NCBI GenBank assembly: GCA_048213135.1
Contig: PS015163.1
Span: forward strand, 131,009-153,210
Direction of reading: 5' to 3'
DNA from: Reclinomonas americana ATCC 50394
Lineage: Eukaryota; Jakobida; Jakobea; Jakobida
DNA: 22,202 bases
Under the pieces are notes generated by a model. It made no database searches, was not told the DNA's origin, and saw only the letters and a program-made list of their open reading frames with translations. The translations under genes were made by a program, and so were the position numbers. Position 1 is the first letter of the stretch. Each line of letters opens with the position of its first letter. Below are positions 1 to 11,193 of the stretch, in pieces.

Positions 1-3000
1 AAGTCAGTTCCATCTTGTTTGCAGCACACCACCTGAGTGCGTTCGAACCTTCACGATCCCTGGCACTGGAGCCGGCCACGGACAGATCCTCCAAGACTGC
101 CGCCAGAGCGACCTGCACCGGCGACCAGTCGGCGCCCCACGCGCCGGCCTCTGACGCTGCCGGCACATTCGTCTTGTCGAAAAGATTGTCGAGAATGTCT
201 GCACAGCATCGCTCCGTGTCACTCACTCCGACAAAAATTGTGCGGCCGCACAACACCCATAACCAGCACCACGCAACGTCGCAACAGAGAGGGACGAGTG
301 GACAGGACCACGTCGGGGAACCGACTGGCCGCGCAAATGCACGCAAGGTGCGACTGCGCCACAACAATGTCGGCGCCACCGGCACAGTCAGGAGCCTGTC
401 CGACAGGCATGGTTTGCGTCCGGAATCGCAAACAGTAGCGCGCTGTCTGCTGTGCATTCGCAGCCTCGGCCAGCTCGCCAGTCAGCGTGCACATATCGAT
501 GAGCACCATGGCAAAGAGGTCGACCGGCAGGAATTTGCCCACGCCGTCGACGAACGAAGACTACAGCACGACACGCTGATGAGACAGATAATCGCCGGCA
601 AGTGGCGCACACAGTGCATTCGACGCTGACCATTGCAGTTTTGCATTCGGCCAGCGGCTCCACCGTTCCCAAGCCACCCTGCGAGCGAATCTTGGTGCAC
701 ACCAGCAGCGATGTCGGCTGCACACACGCACACCAAGGCTCAGCAACACTCTCGATGGCAGCAGCAACGGAGGGAGCGTGTGCGAATGTTCTTACCGACG
801 GAACCGCCAGCACCATCCCTGCCAGACGCTCGCCCTGCAGCACACGGGTACCGACGCGCACGATATCGGGAAGTCCGCAGACAACGGCAATCAGCGCAGT
901 CAGATCGGCAAATGGCGCCATGTCGGTGACCAGTGCGGGCTTGGCGTGAATGCGCGAAAGCGCCGTCCGCACAGACGACACCACCTCCGGCACGCGACGG
1001 CTCAACAGGTCCGTCAGCGAGTCGCGCCACAGCCAGCTCTCCTCGGCGCACAAGATGCGCAGCATGTCCACAAGCTCTACTGCGAGCATCGAGCGGTACA
1101 CAAGCGACATGTGGACAGCATCACCGCGCTTGGACAGAGTGCCTGTTGGACAAAACAAGTAAGCATGCCACGGATAGCAAAGCAGCTCCAATGCTACCAC
1201 CACCACCAACCATCGGTGAACTCGACACCATCGAGTTCCGGCGGGCACAAAAGGTCGCGCAGCAACGCCATGACGCCGTCGAGAATGGCCTGCTGGTTCA
1301 CGCGGTCGCGCACTCGAATGCACAGCACGCGTGTCAGGTACTTGACCACCAGCACCGACACCTCGTAGCTGCAGCAGCGCGCAAGACCCAACAGCGTCGG
1401 CACCAGTTCGTCATCTCGCAGAGCGGCCTTCAAACTCTGCACACACAAGATTCTATTTGGTCGACTGTCCACGCAGCGGGGAAGCGTCTTTCTCACAAAA
1501 AAACGTACCGCATAGAGGCGAGTGTGGCACGACATGTAGAGGAGCAGGCCACAAGCATCGCTGACGCTCACTTCGGCCCGCAGGCGAATACTGCGACTGG
1601 CCGACGACCCGTCCACCTCCGAGGCCTGTATCTCCCACGCAACGCCACGTGAGCCACCACCTCACGGCGAGCGCTAGACACACACCCCACGGCACTCACC
1701 CTAAGCGTACGCAGCGCCTCCGCCAGATTGCGAGACATCTGACCACACACCGGATACAGCGCCTGTACGAATGCCGACGACGGCCGACTGCCCTGCTTGA
1801 GCGCATCAGCAATAAACGTCAATAACGTGCTCATCGCGGGCGCCGGGGGCACTGCATGCACATGTATGAGTGCGGCACTCAAGAAGTCAACAACAACAAT
1901 AGAGATCGAGTTGAGCGCACCGGCAATCGGTGCCTCGTCGCCTGTCGCTTGCAGCGACTGGTAGTACACCGCGAGGTGATTTAGCACGGCATTGCCAAAG
2001 TCCGACGAAAACACTTGCCGTTGCAGCGTGCGAGTGGTGGTCACGGCGGCCAGGCAGCGCATGGCTTGCAAGACTTCCGATGCATCGCTGCTTGGCAGAC
2101 AATGAACATTATGGTTACACATCTCTCACTGACAAGAGCCTGACGCAACGAGCTGTTCATGAGCGAAAGTGCGTCGTGAACCAAGCTACCAATCGCACGC
2201 TCCAAGTCGGAGCGCTCAATTCGACGGCACGGCTGTTCAATCCAATCCATGTCAGCAACAGAATCCCCCAGCAAGCACAGTCACCCAGGCGACATACCTC
2301 AATATTGGCGAGCAGCTCGTCCTTCTTGGCCACCACCGCATCCGCGATTGTGGAAATGATCAGACCACGATAGGAAGCTGCGATCGGCGCACCGAGAAGC
2401 GACAGGAACAGGCGAATGGCCTTGGCGCGACCGTGTCGGCGACGTTGACGGCAAGCAATCTGCGACATGTGAGATTAATGGCTCAAGGGCGCAGCGTGAG
2501 GAGGCGAGCGAGACGCACCGCCTGCACAAAGTCGTCTGGCGTCGCCGTGCCGCACAGCAGGTCCTTGAGCTTGTTCACTGAAGAGACCTCCACAACCTGC
2601 CTCGGCAGACGTGAGCAAGAGAAAAGAACGAATTGGATCGAAGCGGTGAGTGACGGACGCAACATTCCCGTCAGTCAACTGGCTTGTCGCTCGCGCCACG
2701 GCCGCCTCGTCGCGGGATTGCAGCGAATTCAGCAGCGCGGCTGTGGTGATCTGTTCCTTTAGACTCACAGAGGTGGCCCTCTGTTCCATCATCGTCGATA
2801 AGTGTCAGAAGAGACGAAAAAAGACAGTGAGGGAGCAGCTCTGCACCCACCTGCAAGAGACCCGAATCAAACGGCGACGCGTCATCACCAGTCGCCATTG
2901 GTGTGCCCGCCGACAGCGCGCGCTCCAACAACACATCGGACGACTGACCGGCCAGCGCCTCTGCTAGTCGATGCCGACAAGTCAGGAACAGGGAAAAAGA

Positions 3001-5531
3001 AAAGCGGAGAAAGAGGACAAACCGTCAGCAGCCGGCTCCCATTGGTGCAGATGGGCACACTCGAAGCGAAGCACGGAGCGCGCCAGCTCCACAGCAACAG
3101 CAATGCGCTTGCGGAAGTCCCTGCGTTTTTTAATGAGGAACGAGGTTGACGATCAATATCAGCAGCCACATGCACACGCAACTCAATGCCCGTGGGGGTT
3201 TGCGTGAGCTCTTGGCGGAGTTGCACGGCCCAGGAGCGGAACTGCGCATGAGACCGAACGGTGAGGAAAGAAGCAATAGTGTACACAAGAGAAGGCAAAC
3301 AGAAGCACAAAATCACAGATGAGTTCTGTTCTCTCTCGCAAAACGCACCTTGGTCACCGCCAGTCGCCACAACGCACTCAGCGAGTGCGGAGCATCGGTT
3401 GCAGTGCCGTCCAACACGGCCTTGGCAAACGTGGCGGCCACTTCGGAGCATCCGCTGTGCCAGATGAGCACAGCAGCCACGGTACGCTCAAACAAGTTGG
3501 CTGCAGCATACATCAGCGAGACTGAGTTTTTGCGAGTGTCACACACACACTGCGGCGACTTACCGTCGACACCACCGACGCGTCCCACAGAGAGCGTCCG
3601 CGTGATGGTACGCAAAAAGTAATCCGCCAGCGCACCACCAGGAGTGCTGGTGTCGCCAGCAATGATTTCTTCCGACAGCCTGTCGATATCATTCTCCTGC
3701 ACAGTGTAGGGGATGAGAACACGCACAAACTCTTCACTCCGCTGACAGGAGCACATACCTTCGGACCCATGGCAAGGAACGGTGCGTTGAGCACATTGTC
3801 GAGTGCGCGCTCCGGCTCGGACGGCAGTAAACCGCACAGCAGACTGCCGGCCGAACGGCTCGCCAGCGACACGACACTGCGCACCTCACGCTCCTCAAAC
3901 ACGGCATGCGACACCACACATCCAGTGACGCAGAAAGGAGCAACAGGCTGCACGCGACGGAGTGAGTACAGTCGCCCGACGCACGCACGTTTGGTGCAGT
4001 GAGCAAACCTCTCCACGTTGCACGGCGCGAACATGGAGCACACGTCGCGAAGCCGGCGATGCGTCTTCGAATGGCACACGATATCGCACCGCGTCATCAA
4101 ACGACGCCACATGGATGATGTTCTCGCGGCCGTTACACTCGGCGACCACCTCCAGTTGCACATTCCTGTGTACCCACCACCGTAAGAATGACTCGGGTCG
4201 GGAGCACAGGCTGGCAATCACAAGAACAACGAAACGCTGGCACAATGCACTCTGGGTCGAAGCGGACCTCCAGTACATCAGCGGTGCTGTCGGAGATCGT
4301 CGCGACGGGCTCACTGCACACAAAAGAGCGAACGTTGTCAAACAGATGTGTCTTCTAGCCCCTCTGCCTCCAAAAACGCAACAGCTCGTTCAAAGCAAAT
4401 GCAGAGAATGTCAGCGCATTGCCACGCGAGCGGCGATCTTGCAGGAACTGCTCACAGAGCGACACGGCACCCTCCAGAGCGGACAGGTGAGACGCATCGA
4501 GCTGACCCATCTCGCTCACGAGCCGCTGCAGTCCATCCAACAGCTTGAGGCGCATGAAACGCTTCCACTGCGCACGCACCAAGTCAGCAATCGACATGGC
4601 GCATCAGCAGCAACATACATGAAACGGTGGGAGGCTCAACAGAGCGGTCGGACGACAGAACAAACACGACCACGGTGTTCAACACCGCCATCACATCATT
4701 CGACGCTCGCAGCCCGGGTACTTCAGGCAGCAGCTCCAGCGTGAGCGCCATGATGCACAGACACGATTCACGCACGCGGTCGCCGAACTCGTGGAAGCCC
4801 AGCGTGTCCGAATACGTGTGCGACACCGATGTCACGTGCATCAGCAGGTCCCACAAGTCGGCGAATTCACCAGCTGTGCGCATGTACAACTCGAGAGCGC
4901 CAAACTCTGCTCGCAGCGTGCCAAGTACTTGCGTCAGGGCCACTCGAGCGTACGTCACCATCTCCTCACGAGCCTCTCTGCACGAGAATACAGTGAAAAA
5001 ACACAGCCTCAAGCTGCCGCAAGCACACCGACACCAACCGTGAAAAACTGTCGCCGGCGACCCACGGCACATTGGTGTCGGTGGCCAGCTGCAAGATTCG
5101 GCGCAGCTTGGTCGCACGCTCACTCTCCCCTCGCACCAAGTGCTGCAAGACAAGCGGAACGCTGCGCGCGAGTTCACGCAATGGCTGTCCGCATTGTTCA
5201 TGCACCGCCCAGAAAAGCTGTCGAGATTAAACAAACAAGTGAGCACACCCACGCACACAGATGCTCACACACCGAGTCCATCGAATTCTCTCACCGGCGA
5301 CGGTGTGACAAAGCCTGCCTCCGACGGCACCCAGTAGCACAACATGACCGCCGCCAACTCAGCTGCCACAGCGTCATCCACCGTGGGGAGCTCGTCAAGC
5401 GACAAAATCGAGTGCACCGAGCGCACGAGCGACGAGAGCACTGTCAGCAACACCTGTGCCGTCAGGCCCTCGCGTGCGCTCGGCCGCAGAGTGACGCGAC
5501 CGAGAACCAGTTCATTCAAGCGATGCAGACA
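1..5531 (-). other. Exons 20-42 of the large gene: long helical solenoid, open at the window edge
   Basis: Exons (descending): 5295-5531, 5039-5217, 4626-4977, 4383-4567, 4251-4313, 4009-4165, 3759-3947, 3564-3696, 3349-3521, 3183-3241, 3023-3120, 2851-2963, 2664-2780, 2519-2596, 2298-2459, 2150-2232, 1700-2087, 1509-1625, 1211-1436, 796-1142, 613-717, 278-560, 1-198. The product is dominated by amphipathic helices rich in Leu and Ala (for example AVLNTVVVFVLSSDR, VSVLVVKYLTRVLCIR, DLTALIAVVCGLPDIVRVG), consistent with a HEAT/ARM-type solenoid. Exons 24-25 encode a beta-rich insert (VLEVRFDPENVQLEVVAEC). The reading stays open through position 1, so the protein continues beyond the window. 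No known catalytic domain is visible. Confidence 0.78.
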
Positions 5532-8500
5532 CTGTCAAGAGTGCAGTGAGAGATCCATAAAGGAACAGAAGAATGGCAAGGCAAGGCAAGGCAATGTACC
5601 TGCGCCAGAGACGACAGCGTTTGCGAGACGCTCGCCGAGGTGACACGGCCGTCAGCATCGCTGATCATCACCAACAGGTCGTCCGGCTTGCTCAATCGCG
5701 CACTCAGCACAAACGACTGGAACAGGAGCCACGACTCCTTGCTGTAGGTCACCGCCGAGCCCGCAATGTCCTTGAGATGCTGCTGCAACATGGAAGCGGC
5801 CGCCGAACCTGCGGCAAACAACACAGCGCGACAAGAGGTGAGCTGTGCACGCCCGTTAAGGATGAACACCTGGCAGACAGACGCACCAGTGTTCTCCTGC
5901 ACTCGTGCCGCCAGGCGGTACGTGGTCAGCGTGCCCATCTCGGCATCGACAGCGTACAGGAATTCGCTGCTCGTGGCCACACAGAAACCAAAGCAGACAG
6001 TGCCGCTGGTCGTGAAGTGCACCTCGCGCTCTCCCTCGCCCGTCTCCACCCACTGCAGGGCAACGTCGGTGGGCGAGGTGCGGAATCTTTGCGCGTCGAC
6101 CACCGTCATTCGACTGCCGTCGCCCAGCCAGCGACCGGTGGTCCATTGTGAGTGCTCCTGCACCGAGAAAAATGCGATGAGTATGGGCAAGAGACAGAAC
6201 GACAGCTATCCAGGGACGCAACAGGCACAGGAATCGCCGGATCCGTGGGTTCGAAAATGAAGCGCAGCGGGAAGTTTTGCACAAACTCGAGGGTCGGCGG
6301 AGAGCCGTCTTGTGCCAAGAAGCTCAGAATGCGGTGGCGCGGTTTGTCGTCCACATTGCGCTGAGGCGCGAGGCGCGCAGTCAGAGCCGGGAGCGACTGA
6401 TGCACAGAGAGAGCCTCATGAAGGTTCACTCACCTGGGTGAACACAACGAGCACGTACGGCTCGTAGAAGAATGCATTTTGCATGACACAGTTCGCCAGC
6501 TGCGGCGCGGTCACTGTGAACTCACTCGTGACCTGCGCAAGCGAGTGAGATTTTACAATGTTCGACTGGCAGCGACCTGCCATTTTTGTCCACGCTCACC
6601 TGCAGCGTTTCCTTGTCAACCTTGCGACTGCGACGAAAAGGGCAGTGAGGATGCAAGCTGCAACAAGCACGCAAAACAGAGTGCATCCGCACCACTTGAC
6701 GCCAACTTGCCCGGCGACACGACTCGGGTAGTGCTCGCCAGGCCCGAACGACACCAGCATGAGGTCCCAGCCCAGCGAAAGGAGGATGGTGGACGAGGGC
6801 GCCTCTGCGCCACCAAGTTTAAAACAATAGAGTCAGCAACGGAAACGTGGCTGCGAGTAGCAACAGTCGCAACTGATTACGGCGCGATCAAACACCGCAA
6901 ACGGGAACTCGCGACCAGTGCCCATCTTCAGCAACTCAACCTGTTCCACCCGCGCGCGCGTGGATCAAAAAAAACGGATGCACAAACCATTGACAAGAAC
7001 TGTCTTCTTGCTCACCTCGCCACCGATCCGCGGCACACAGATGATCAGGAACGGGTCGAGGAATACGCACGTTGCGTGAGCGGCAGGATCGCGTCCGGTA
7101 ATGGCAACCGGCAACATAGACTTGCCTGTTATATAGACAAAGAAATTTAGTGCATACGAAGCATACCACCGTTCACACTCTACATACGAACAAACCCTCG
7201 TACGACATCGAGGCCTTTGCGCTGACGACTGACTCCATGAAACTTGCCACGTGCAGCTGCAGCAGATTCTGCACACTGTCGAGCATGTTGATTTCCTGCG
7301 ATAGCGCCTCGGGATCGTGGGCTCTGCACGGAATGCACATGTCAGCAGTAATCAACACACTGGCGACGACACGGTGCGTGCACAGCGCGCAACTGTTCCA
7401 CCACGCGACGAATGCTGTTGGCCAAGAGGGTCGCCGAATCGGTGAACATGGTGCTGTTCGACACGGCACACGCAGCTCGACTCGTCAGCGTCTCGAGAGC
7501 CTGTGTGTAGACAGGCAGGAACCATTAGCAAACGACACATGCACATTAGTATGCACGCTCTCTCCTTCACACTCACCTGCCCGTCCGCAATATCCACAGC
7601 CAGCTGCAGCTGCAGTTCCGCGAGCTGCTCCATGGCGCGAGCGACAAACGCCTGCAAGCCAGAGGGCAGTCAGATGATTCGCAAGGTCACCACACTGCCG
7701 CCTGTCGAATCACCTTGCTGGTCGGGTCCATCTTGTCGGACAGCAACGCCATTACTCCGCGCCGGTCGCTCATGGTGCCCGTGGGCAGCTACAAAATCAC
7801 CGAACACAACTCAGTCGAGAAACGAGCAGCATAGAATTGGAAACACAAATACGCAACAACTCCCTGGGCACGCTTTCCGCGGAACGGCAGCAGACGCACG
7901 GAGCTGCCTTCGTGCAATCGCAGCGACTCACGCGTGAGCTGCGCCGAGTACACGCCGGCCACCTACGCGGAGTACACTTGATCAACAGACAAACACACAC
8001 GCTCAGCGCCTGCAAACACTTCCATCGCACGCACCTTTTCGACCGGCAGCGGCCCGTTCAGGCGCAACAGTGCAAGATGGCCACACGACAGCGTCGGTGC
8101 ATCGTTTGCCAACATCTCTACTCGCCGTCCTGCAGCACCGCCACCGAGAGCCTCAAAGGAAATCGGATCGAGATCGCCAAGCAAATCGAGCAGCATGCTG
8201 GCGTGATGCTGACTCTGTTGCGCCAGCGTACGCAACACCTGTTCCGGATTCACCACGCCCGACAACTCGGGTGACGACCTGCACACGCGCGCAGCTGATG
8301 AGTGTAATGTACCAAAACTCGGGGGGGTTTTCCTGGTTGGCGACGCAACTTGCATGCGTGGCTCACGCGCAGCAGCAGTCGCGAGAGGGACTCGATCAGC
8401 AAACTGGTGCGCTCGGTCACCGACCCGTCGATCGACACCAGCATTTGAAGGGTGATGAATGCCGAATCCACTGCGGCAGGCGGTTGAGGGAAAGAAGCGG

Positions 8501-9853
8501 CGTGAAACGATAGAGAAGGAAGAGTAACGCACCGGCGGCCTGCAGCTCGTGGCGCAGCTGCGTGCACATCCACACTGGGGTCTGCGCGGTGCAAGCAGCA
8601 GCGGCCCGAATAAAATGCTCGCGAGCAAGCAGCAGTTGGCTCTTGGCTTTCGCAATGTGGCCGGCCACAAAATGAACCTGCCAGTATTATCCAGGGTGAG
8701 ACGAGATCGCGAAGCACAATAATCCGGCTCCAGCCACCAACCTCCGTCGACTCCACGCTGGCGGCCAGCACACGCTGCACATCTCGACTGGCGTCGTCCA
8801 AGTTGGCGAGGGAAAATGACGCCCACGCACGCCACACGAGAAGCGACGGGTGGTCGGCAAACTGTCGCAGCCTCTGGTTGGCGAGCACCAGTACGGCCGG
8901 GAAGTTGCCCATTTGCACCAGCGCCTGCATGCGTCGCACGGACAGCGCCACTTGATCGGCTTCCGCCGAAGACGCCGCCGCAGACGTGTGGGATGGAGAC
9001 TCGGCAGTGCCGGCCGTCTGCTGCAGCTGCTGCAGGTACTCGAGGATGTGGGGATGGCGAGCGGCGGCATCCATTAGCGTGGCGCCCGTGGCCTCGCTCA
9101 CATGGATCGAAGCGCCGGCCGCCACCAACACCTTCACAGCCTCCAGACGATTGCACACAACAGCGTAGCTGCATGCATGCGAGAGAGAGAGAGAGAGAGA
9201 GAAAGGTGAGGGTGCGCGCGGAGAGGTAGAGAATCAATCAACCGGGCAGACAGCAATGCAACGCAACAAGAGCGGCGTTCGTGCCGCGCGCGTGTTGGCG
9301 CGAATGTCGATAATCTCCGGCGGGCACAGGCCGGTTTCGTCGTCCACAACGCTGGCCAGTAATACGTGCAACAGCGCCACATTTCCCGCCGCAGCGACAT
9401 TGTGCAGAGCTGGAACACGGGGGGTGGTGGCGAGGTGGGGGGAAGGAAGGGAAAAGGGAACAGACAAAAATGTTGTGCAACTCACCACACATGCAATCGC
9501 CGTGCACCTGCCTCATCTTGGTGATCCACGAGGCATCCAACAAGGTGGCCGCCGCCAGCTCCACCTTTCCTTCCTCACACGCCGTGAAGAACTCGGGAAA
9601 CTTTCTCTCGTCCACGAAATCCGGCTTGCGAGTCATCTCAATGTCACTAATAATAGCACACACACAGCAACGAAATGTGAGTGACGAGTGTGCGGAGGAC
9701 GACGCGACACGGCGGAACTTGAGCACGGCGGAGATATCTGATAACAACAACAGAATGAGCGCAGTCAACAAAGGCAAGTGCACGCAATGCACCCCTCTCA
9801 CCGACTTGCATGACTTGCATGACGCGAATGAAGCGATGGTCCTCCGCAGCCAT
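1..9853 (-). CDS. Giant multi-exon ankyrin/TPR/helical-solenoid protein, 3' end outside window
   Basis: I read a single gene on the minus strand from a candidate ATG at 9851-9853 to the window edge. It has 42 exons and 41 introns (42-107 nt, most 58-79), and each junction was chosen so that a GT donor, an AG acceptor and the reading frame agree. The spliced length is 7,015 nt, about 2,338 residues, with no stop. In order it shows ankyrin repeats (about residues 64-205), TPR-like helices (about 225-330), a beta-rich middle (about 600-990) and a long run of amphipathic helices typical of HEAT/ARM solenoids (about 992 onward), interrupted by a short beta-rich insert. I recognise no catalytic motif and cannot name the family. 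A cytosolic scaffold, or a large E3-type ligase with its catalytic end beyond the window, would fit but is only inference. Individual junctions could be wrong by small in-frame shifts; the overall chain is much safer. Confidence 0.8.
5575..5594. repeat. Four tandem GGCAA units inside intron 19
   Basis: Four perfect copies of a 5-nt unit lie immediately inside the donor of intron 19 (5532-5599). It is a small intronic minisatellite with no coding role in the model. Confidence 0.9.
5600..8278 (-). other. Exons 7-19 of the large gene: helical linker then beta-rich region
   Basis: Exons (descending): 8035-8278, 7858-7962, 7714-7788, 7577-7651, 7394-7500, 7196-7323, 7016-7125, 6881-6940, 6696-6802, 6600-6627, 6434-6532, 6223-6360, 5600-6157. 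The first part is helical (for example ARAMEQLAELQLQLAVDIA). From about exon 13 the sequence turns into short hydrophobic strands separated by turns (VFLDPFLIICVPRIGGE, ILLSLGWDLMLVSFGPGEHY, YEPYVLVVFTQ, SGTVCFGFCVATSSEFLYAV), as in a beta-propeller or beta-sandwich, but no diagnostic WD or RCC1 motif is seen. Exon 16 is only 28 nt and the least certain junction pair. Exon 19, 558 nt, is the longest exon of the gene. Confidence 0.75.
8350..9853 (-). other. Exons 1-6 of the large gene: ankyrin repeats and TPR-like helices
   Basis: Exons (descending): 9802-9853, 9486-9737, 9268-9409, 8742-9168, 8533-8677, 8350-8470, encoding residues 1 to about 380. Ankyrin-type helices are visible as FPEFFTACEEGKVELAAATL, ALHNVAAAGNVALLHVLLAS, TPLFYAVVCNRLEAVKVLVA followed by AGASIHV, and a fourth weaker repeat. 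The TPLFYAV block reads correctly only after splicing 9268 to 9168, which supports the model. A Ser/Ala/Thr-rich linker follows, then TPR-like paired helices around MGNFPAVLVLANQRL and SLLVWRAWASFSLANLDDA. Ankyrin and TPR repeats normally bind other proteins, so this end is probably a recruitment module. Exon 2 contains an in-frame 39-nt segment (9647-9685) that could be a tiny optional intron. Confidence 0.82.
9169..9267 (-). repeat. Intron 3 with a (CT)n microsatellite as pyrimidine tract
   Basis: The plus strand carries (GA)11 at 9181-9202; on the sense strand of the gene this is a CT tract 10-30 nt upstream of the intron acceptor, preceded by a GCATGC duplication at 9171-9180. The microsatellite therefore seems to serve as the polypyrimidine tract. 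The donor is of the GTTGCG type. The intron is 99 nt, among the longest in the gene. Confidence 0.75.
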
Positions 9854-9857
9854 GACA

Positions 9858-9860
9858 CTG
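9858..9860 (-). promoter_or_regulatory. Possible splice acceptor just upstream of the candidate start codon
   Basis: On the minus strand, a long CT-rich stretch (complement of 9908-9930 and neighbours) is followed by CAG at 9860-9858, and then TGTC and the ATG at 9853. This resembles the 3' end of an intron. If used, the exon at 9802-9857 would be internal and the ATG an internal methionine, and the gene would extend upstream toward or across the gap at 10024-10378. If not used, the CT tract is simply 5' flanking DNA. Confidence 0.45.
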
Positions 9861-9974
9861 TGTGCGCGAATCGCCAATGGGTGACACAAAAGAGGGCAAG
9901 GGAACGGGAGGGAGAGAGAGAGAGAGAAAGGAGGAGCGACATGTCCCAATCCGGCACGGAAGAATCAAAGAACA

Positions 9975-10023
<49 letters not shown>
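9861..10023. repeat. Microsatellite-rich non-coding stretch: (GA)n and (CA)22
   Basis: A GA run lies at about 9911-9928, and a CA run of 22 units at 9980-10023 runs directly into the N gap. The CA run probably caused the sequencing or assembly break. No convincing exon is seen here. Confidence 0.9.
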
Positions 10024-10378
10024 NNNNNNNNNNNNNNNNNNNNNNNNNNNNNNNNNNNNNNNNNNNNNNNNNNNNNNNNNNNNNNNNNNNNNNNNNNNNN
10101 NNNNNNNNNNNNNNNNNNNNNNNNNNNNNNNNNNNNNNNNNNNNNNNNNNNNNNNNNNNNNNNNNNNNNNNNNNNNNNNNNNNNNNNNNNNNNNNNNNNN
10201 NNNNNNNNNNNNNNNNNNNNNNNNNNNNNNNNNNNNNNNNNNNNNNNNNNNNNNNNNNNNNNNNNNNNNNNNNNNNNNNNNNNNNNNNNNNNNNNNNNNN
10301 NNNNNNNNNNNNNNNNNNNNNNNNNNNNNNNNNNNNNNNNNNNNNNNNNNNNNNNNNNNNNNNNNNNNNNNNNNNNNN
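10024..10378. other. Assembly gap, 355 N
   Basis: Undetermined bases between a CA microsatellite and a coding block. The missing piece probably holds the end of the minus-strand coding block at 10379-10951 or an intron of the large gene. Confidence 0.99.
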
Positions 10379-10951
10379 CTGGCGTCGACCTCTGCTGCTG
10401 TTGTGCCTCCATGATACGCTGCCGCTGCAGACGCGCCCTCCGCAGGCGCGTCATCGACGACGTTGCTGTCGATGTCGAATCGCCCGTCGACACATCATCA
10501 TCGTCGTCATCGTCGTCATCCTCATCATCGTCGTCGCCGTCCGAGTCGTCGAAATCGTACGACTCGTCGTCGTCGGGGAAGGCCACATCGGTCAGATTTG
10601 TCGTCGACGACGATCCAGGGCGACGTCGCCGCTGCTGCGATGACGAAGGCGACGATTGCCTGTTGTGCTGCTGCTGTTGAGCGACTTGCACAACGGGGGT
10701 GAGTGACCAGGGCGCCTGGCGCTGCACGTGTGCGACGGGCGGCAGAGGCACAGGCACGGCATCGGCGACATGCCCACCCGCCGCAGGAGGAGGAGGAGGC
10801 GCACGACGAACGCTTCCTCCGCCAGCACGTGGTGGCGCAGGGCCTCCAGCGCCAGCAGTGGGAGGAGGAGGGAGAGGAGGGAGAGGAGGGCGCGAGGAGG
10901 CGCCTGGACCGGGAGAGTTGGCGGGAGGAGGCGAGGGTGATTGACCGCGCC
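10379..10951 (-). CDS. Low-complexity Pro-rich / Gln-rich / poly-Asp protein fragment
   Basis: One minus-strand frame is open across the whole block. From upstream to downstream it gives a Pro/Ala/Gly-rich region, a Gln/Ser-rich stretch, an acidic tract with runs of Asp (about 10490-10575), and a basic, probably helical end containing RLRRARLQRQRIMEAQQQQ that runs into the gap at 10378. I place the exon start at 10951 because a CAG acceptor (10954-10952) follows a CT-rich tract there; this is tentative. The protein looks intrinsically disordered. It could be its own gene or the N-terminal part of the large gene on the same strand. Low-complexity coding makes strand and frame less certain than elsewhere; a plus-strand alternative is open at 10703-11013. 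Confidence 0.5.
10484..10580. repeat. Trinucleotide (TCG/TCA)n repeat coding for Asp/Ser
   Basis: An imperfect array of TCG, TCA and related triplets encodes the acidic tract when read on the minus strand. The triplet period agrees with coding use. Such tracts often vary in length between strains. Confidence 0.85.
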
Positions 10952-11147
10952 CTGATCGCGCGCAACAAGCGGCGAGTAGAGGGAGAGAGAGAGGGAGGGA
11001 GGGAGGGGGAGACGAGTGAGTAGAGGGTGAGAGATGGGAGGAGAGAGAGAGAGTGTGTGTGTGAGAGAAGAAGGCGTGTCCGCTCTGTAGCTGTGTGCGT
11101 GAGTGAGTGTGCCCCAGTGAGAGCAGAGTGAGCGTAAGGGTGCGTGT

Positions 11148-11193
<46 letters not shown>
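10952..11193. repeat. GA-, GGA- and GT-rich microsatellite region
   Basis: GA/GGGA-rich sequence at about 10978-11055 is followed by GT-rich sequence to 11180 and a final GA run ending at the gap (11193). Read on the minus strand it is a long pyrimidine tract ahead of the candidate acceptor at 10952. I see no convincing exon. Confidence 0.85.

Noticed and set aside
15-9229. Many plus-strand open frames in the left 9 kb.
   Set aside because: They are short, rich in Arg/His/Thr/Ser, and overlap minus-strand exons whose phases chain through 41 introns. They are antisense shadows.
9980-10023. CA and GT microsatellites as functional elements.
   Set aside because: Such repeats are frequent in the introns and flanks here and nothing ties them to a specific function. 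They mainly explain where the assembly breaks.
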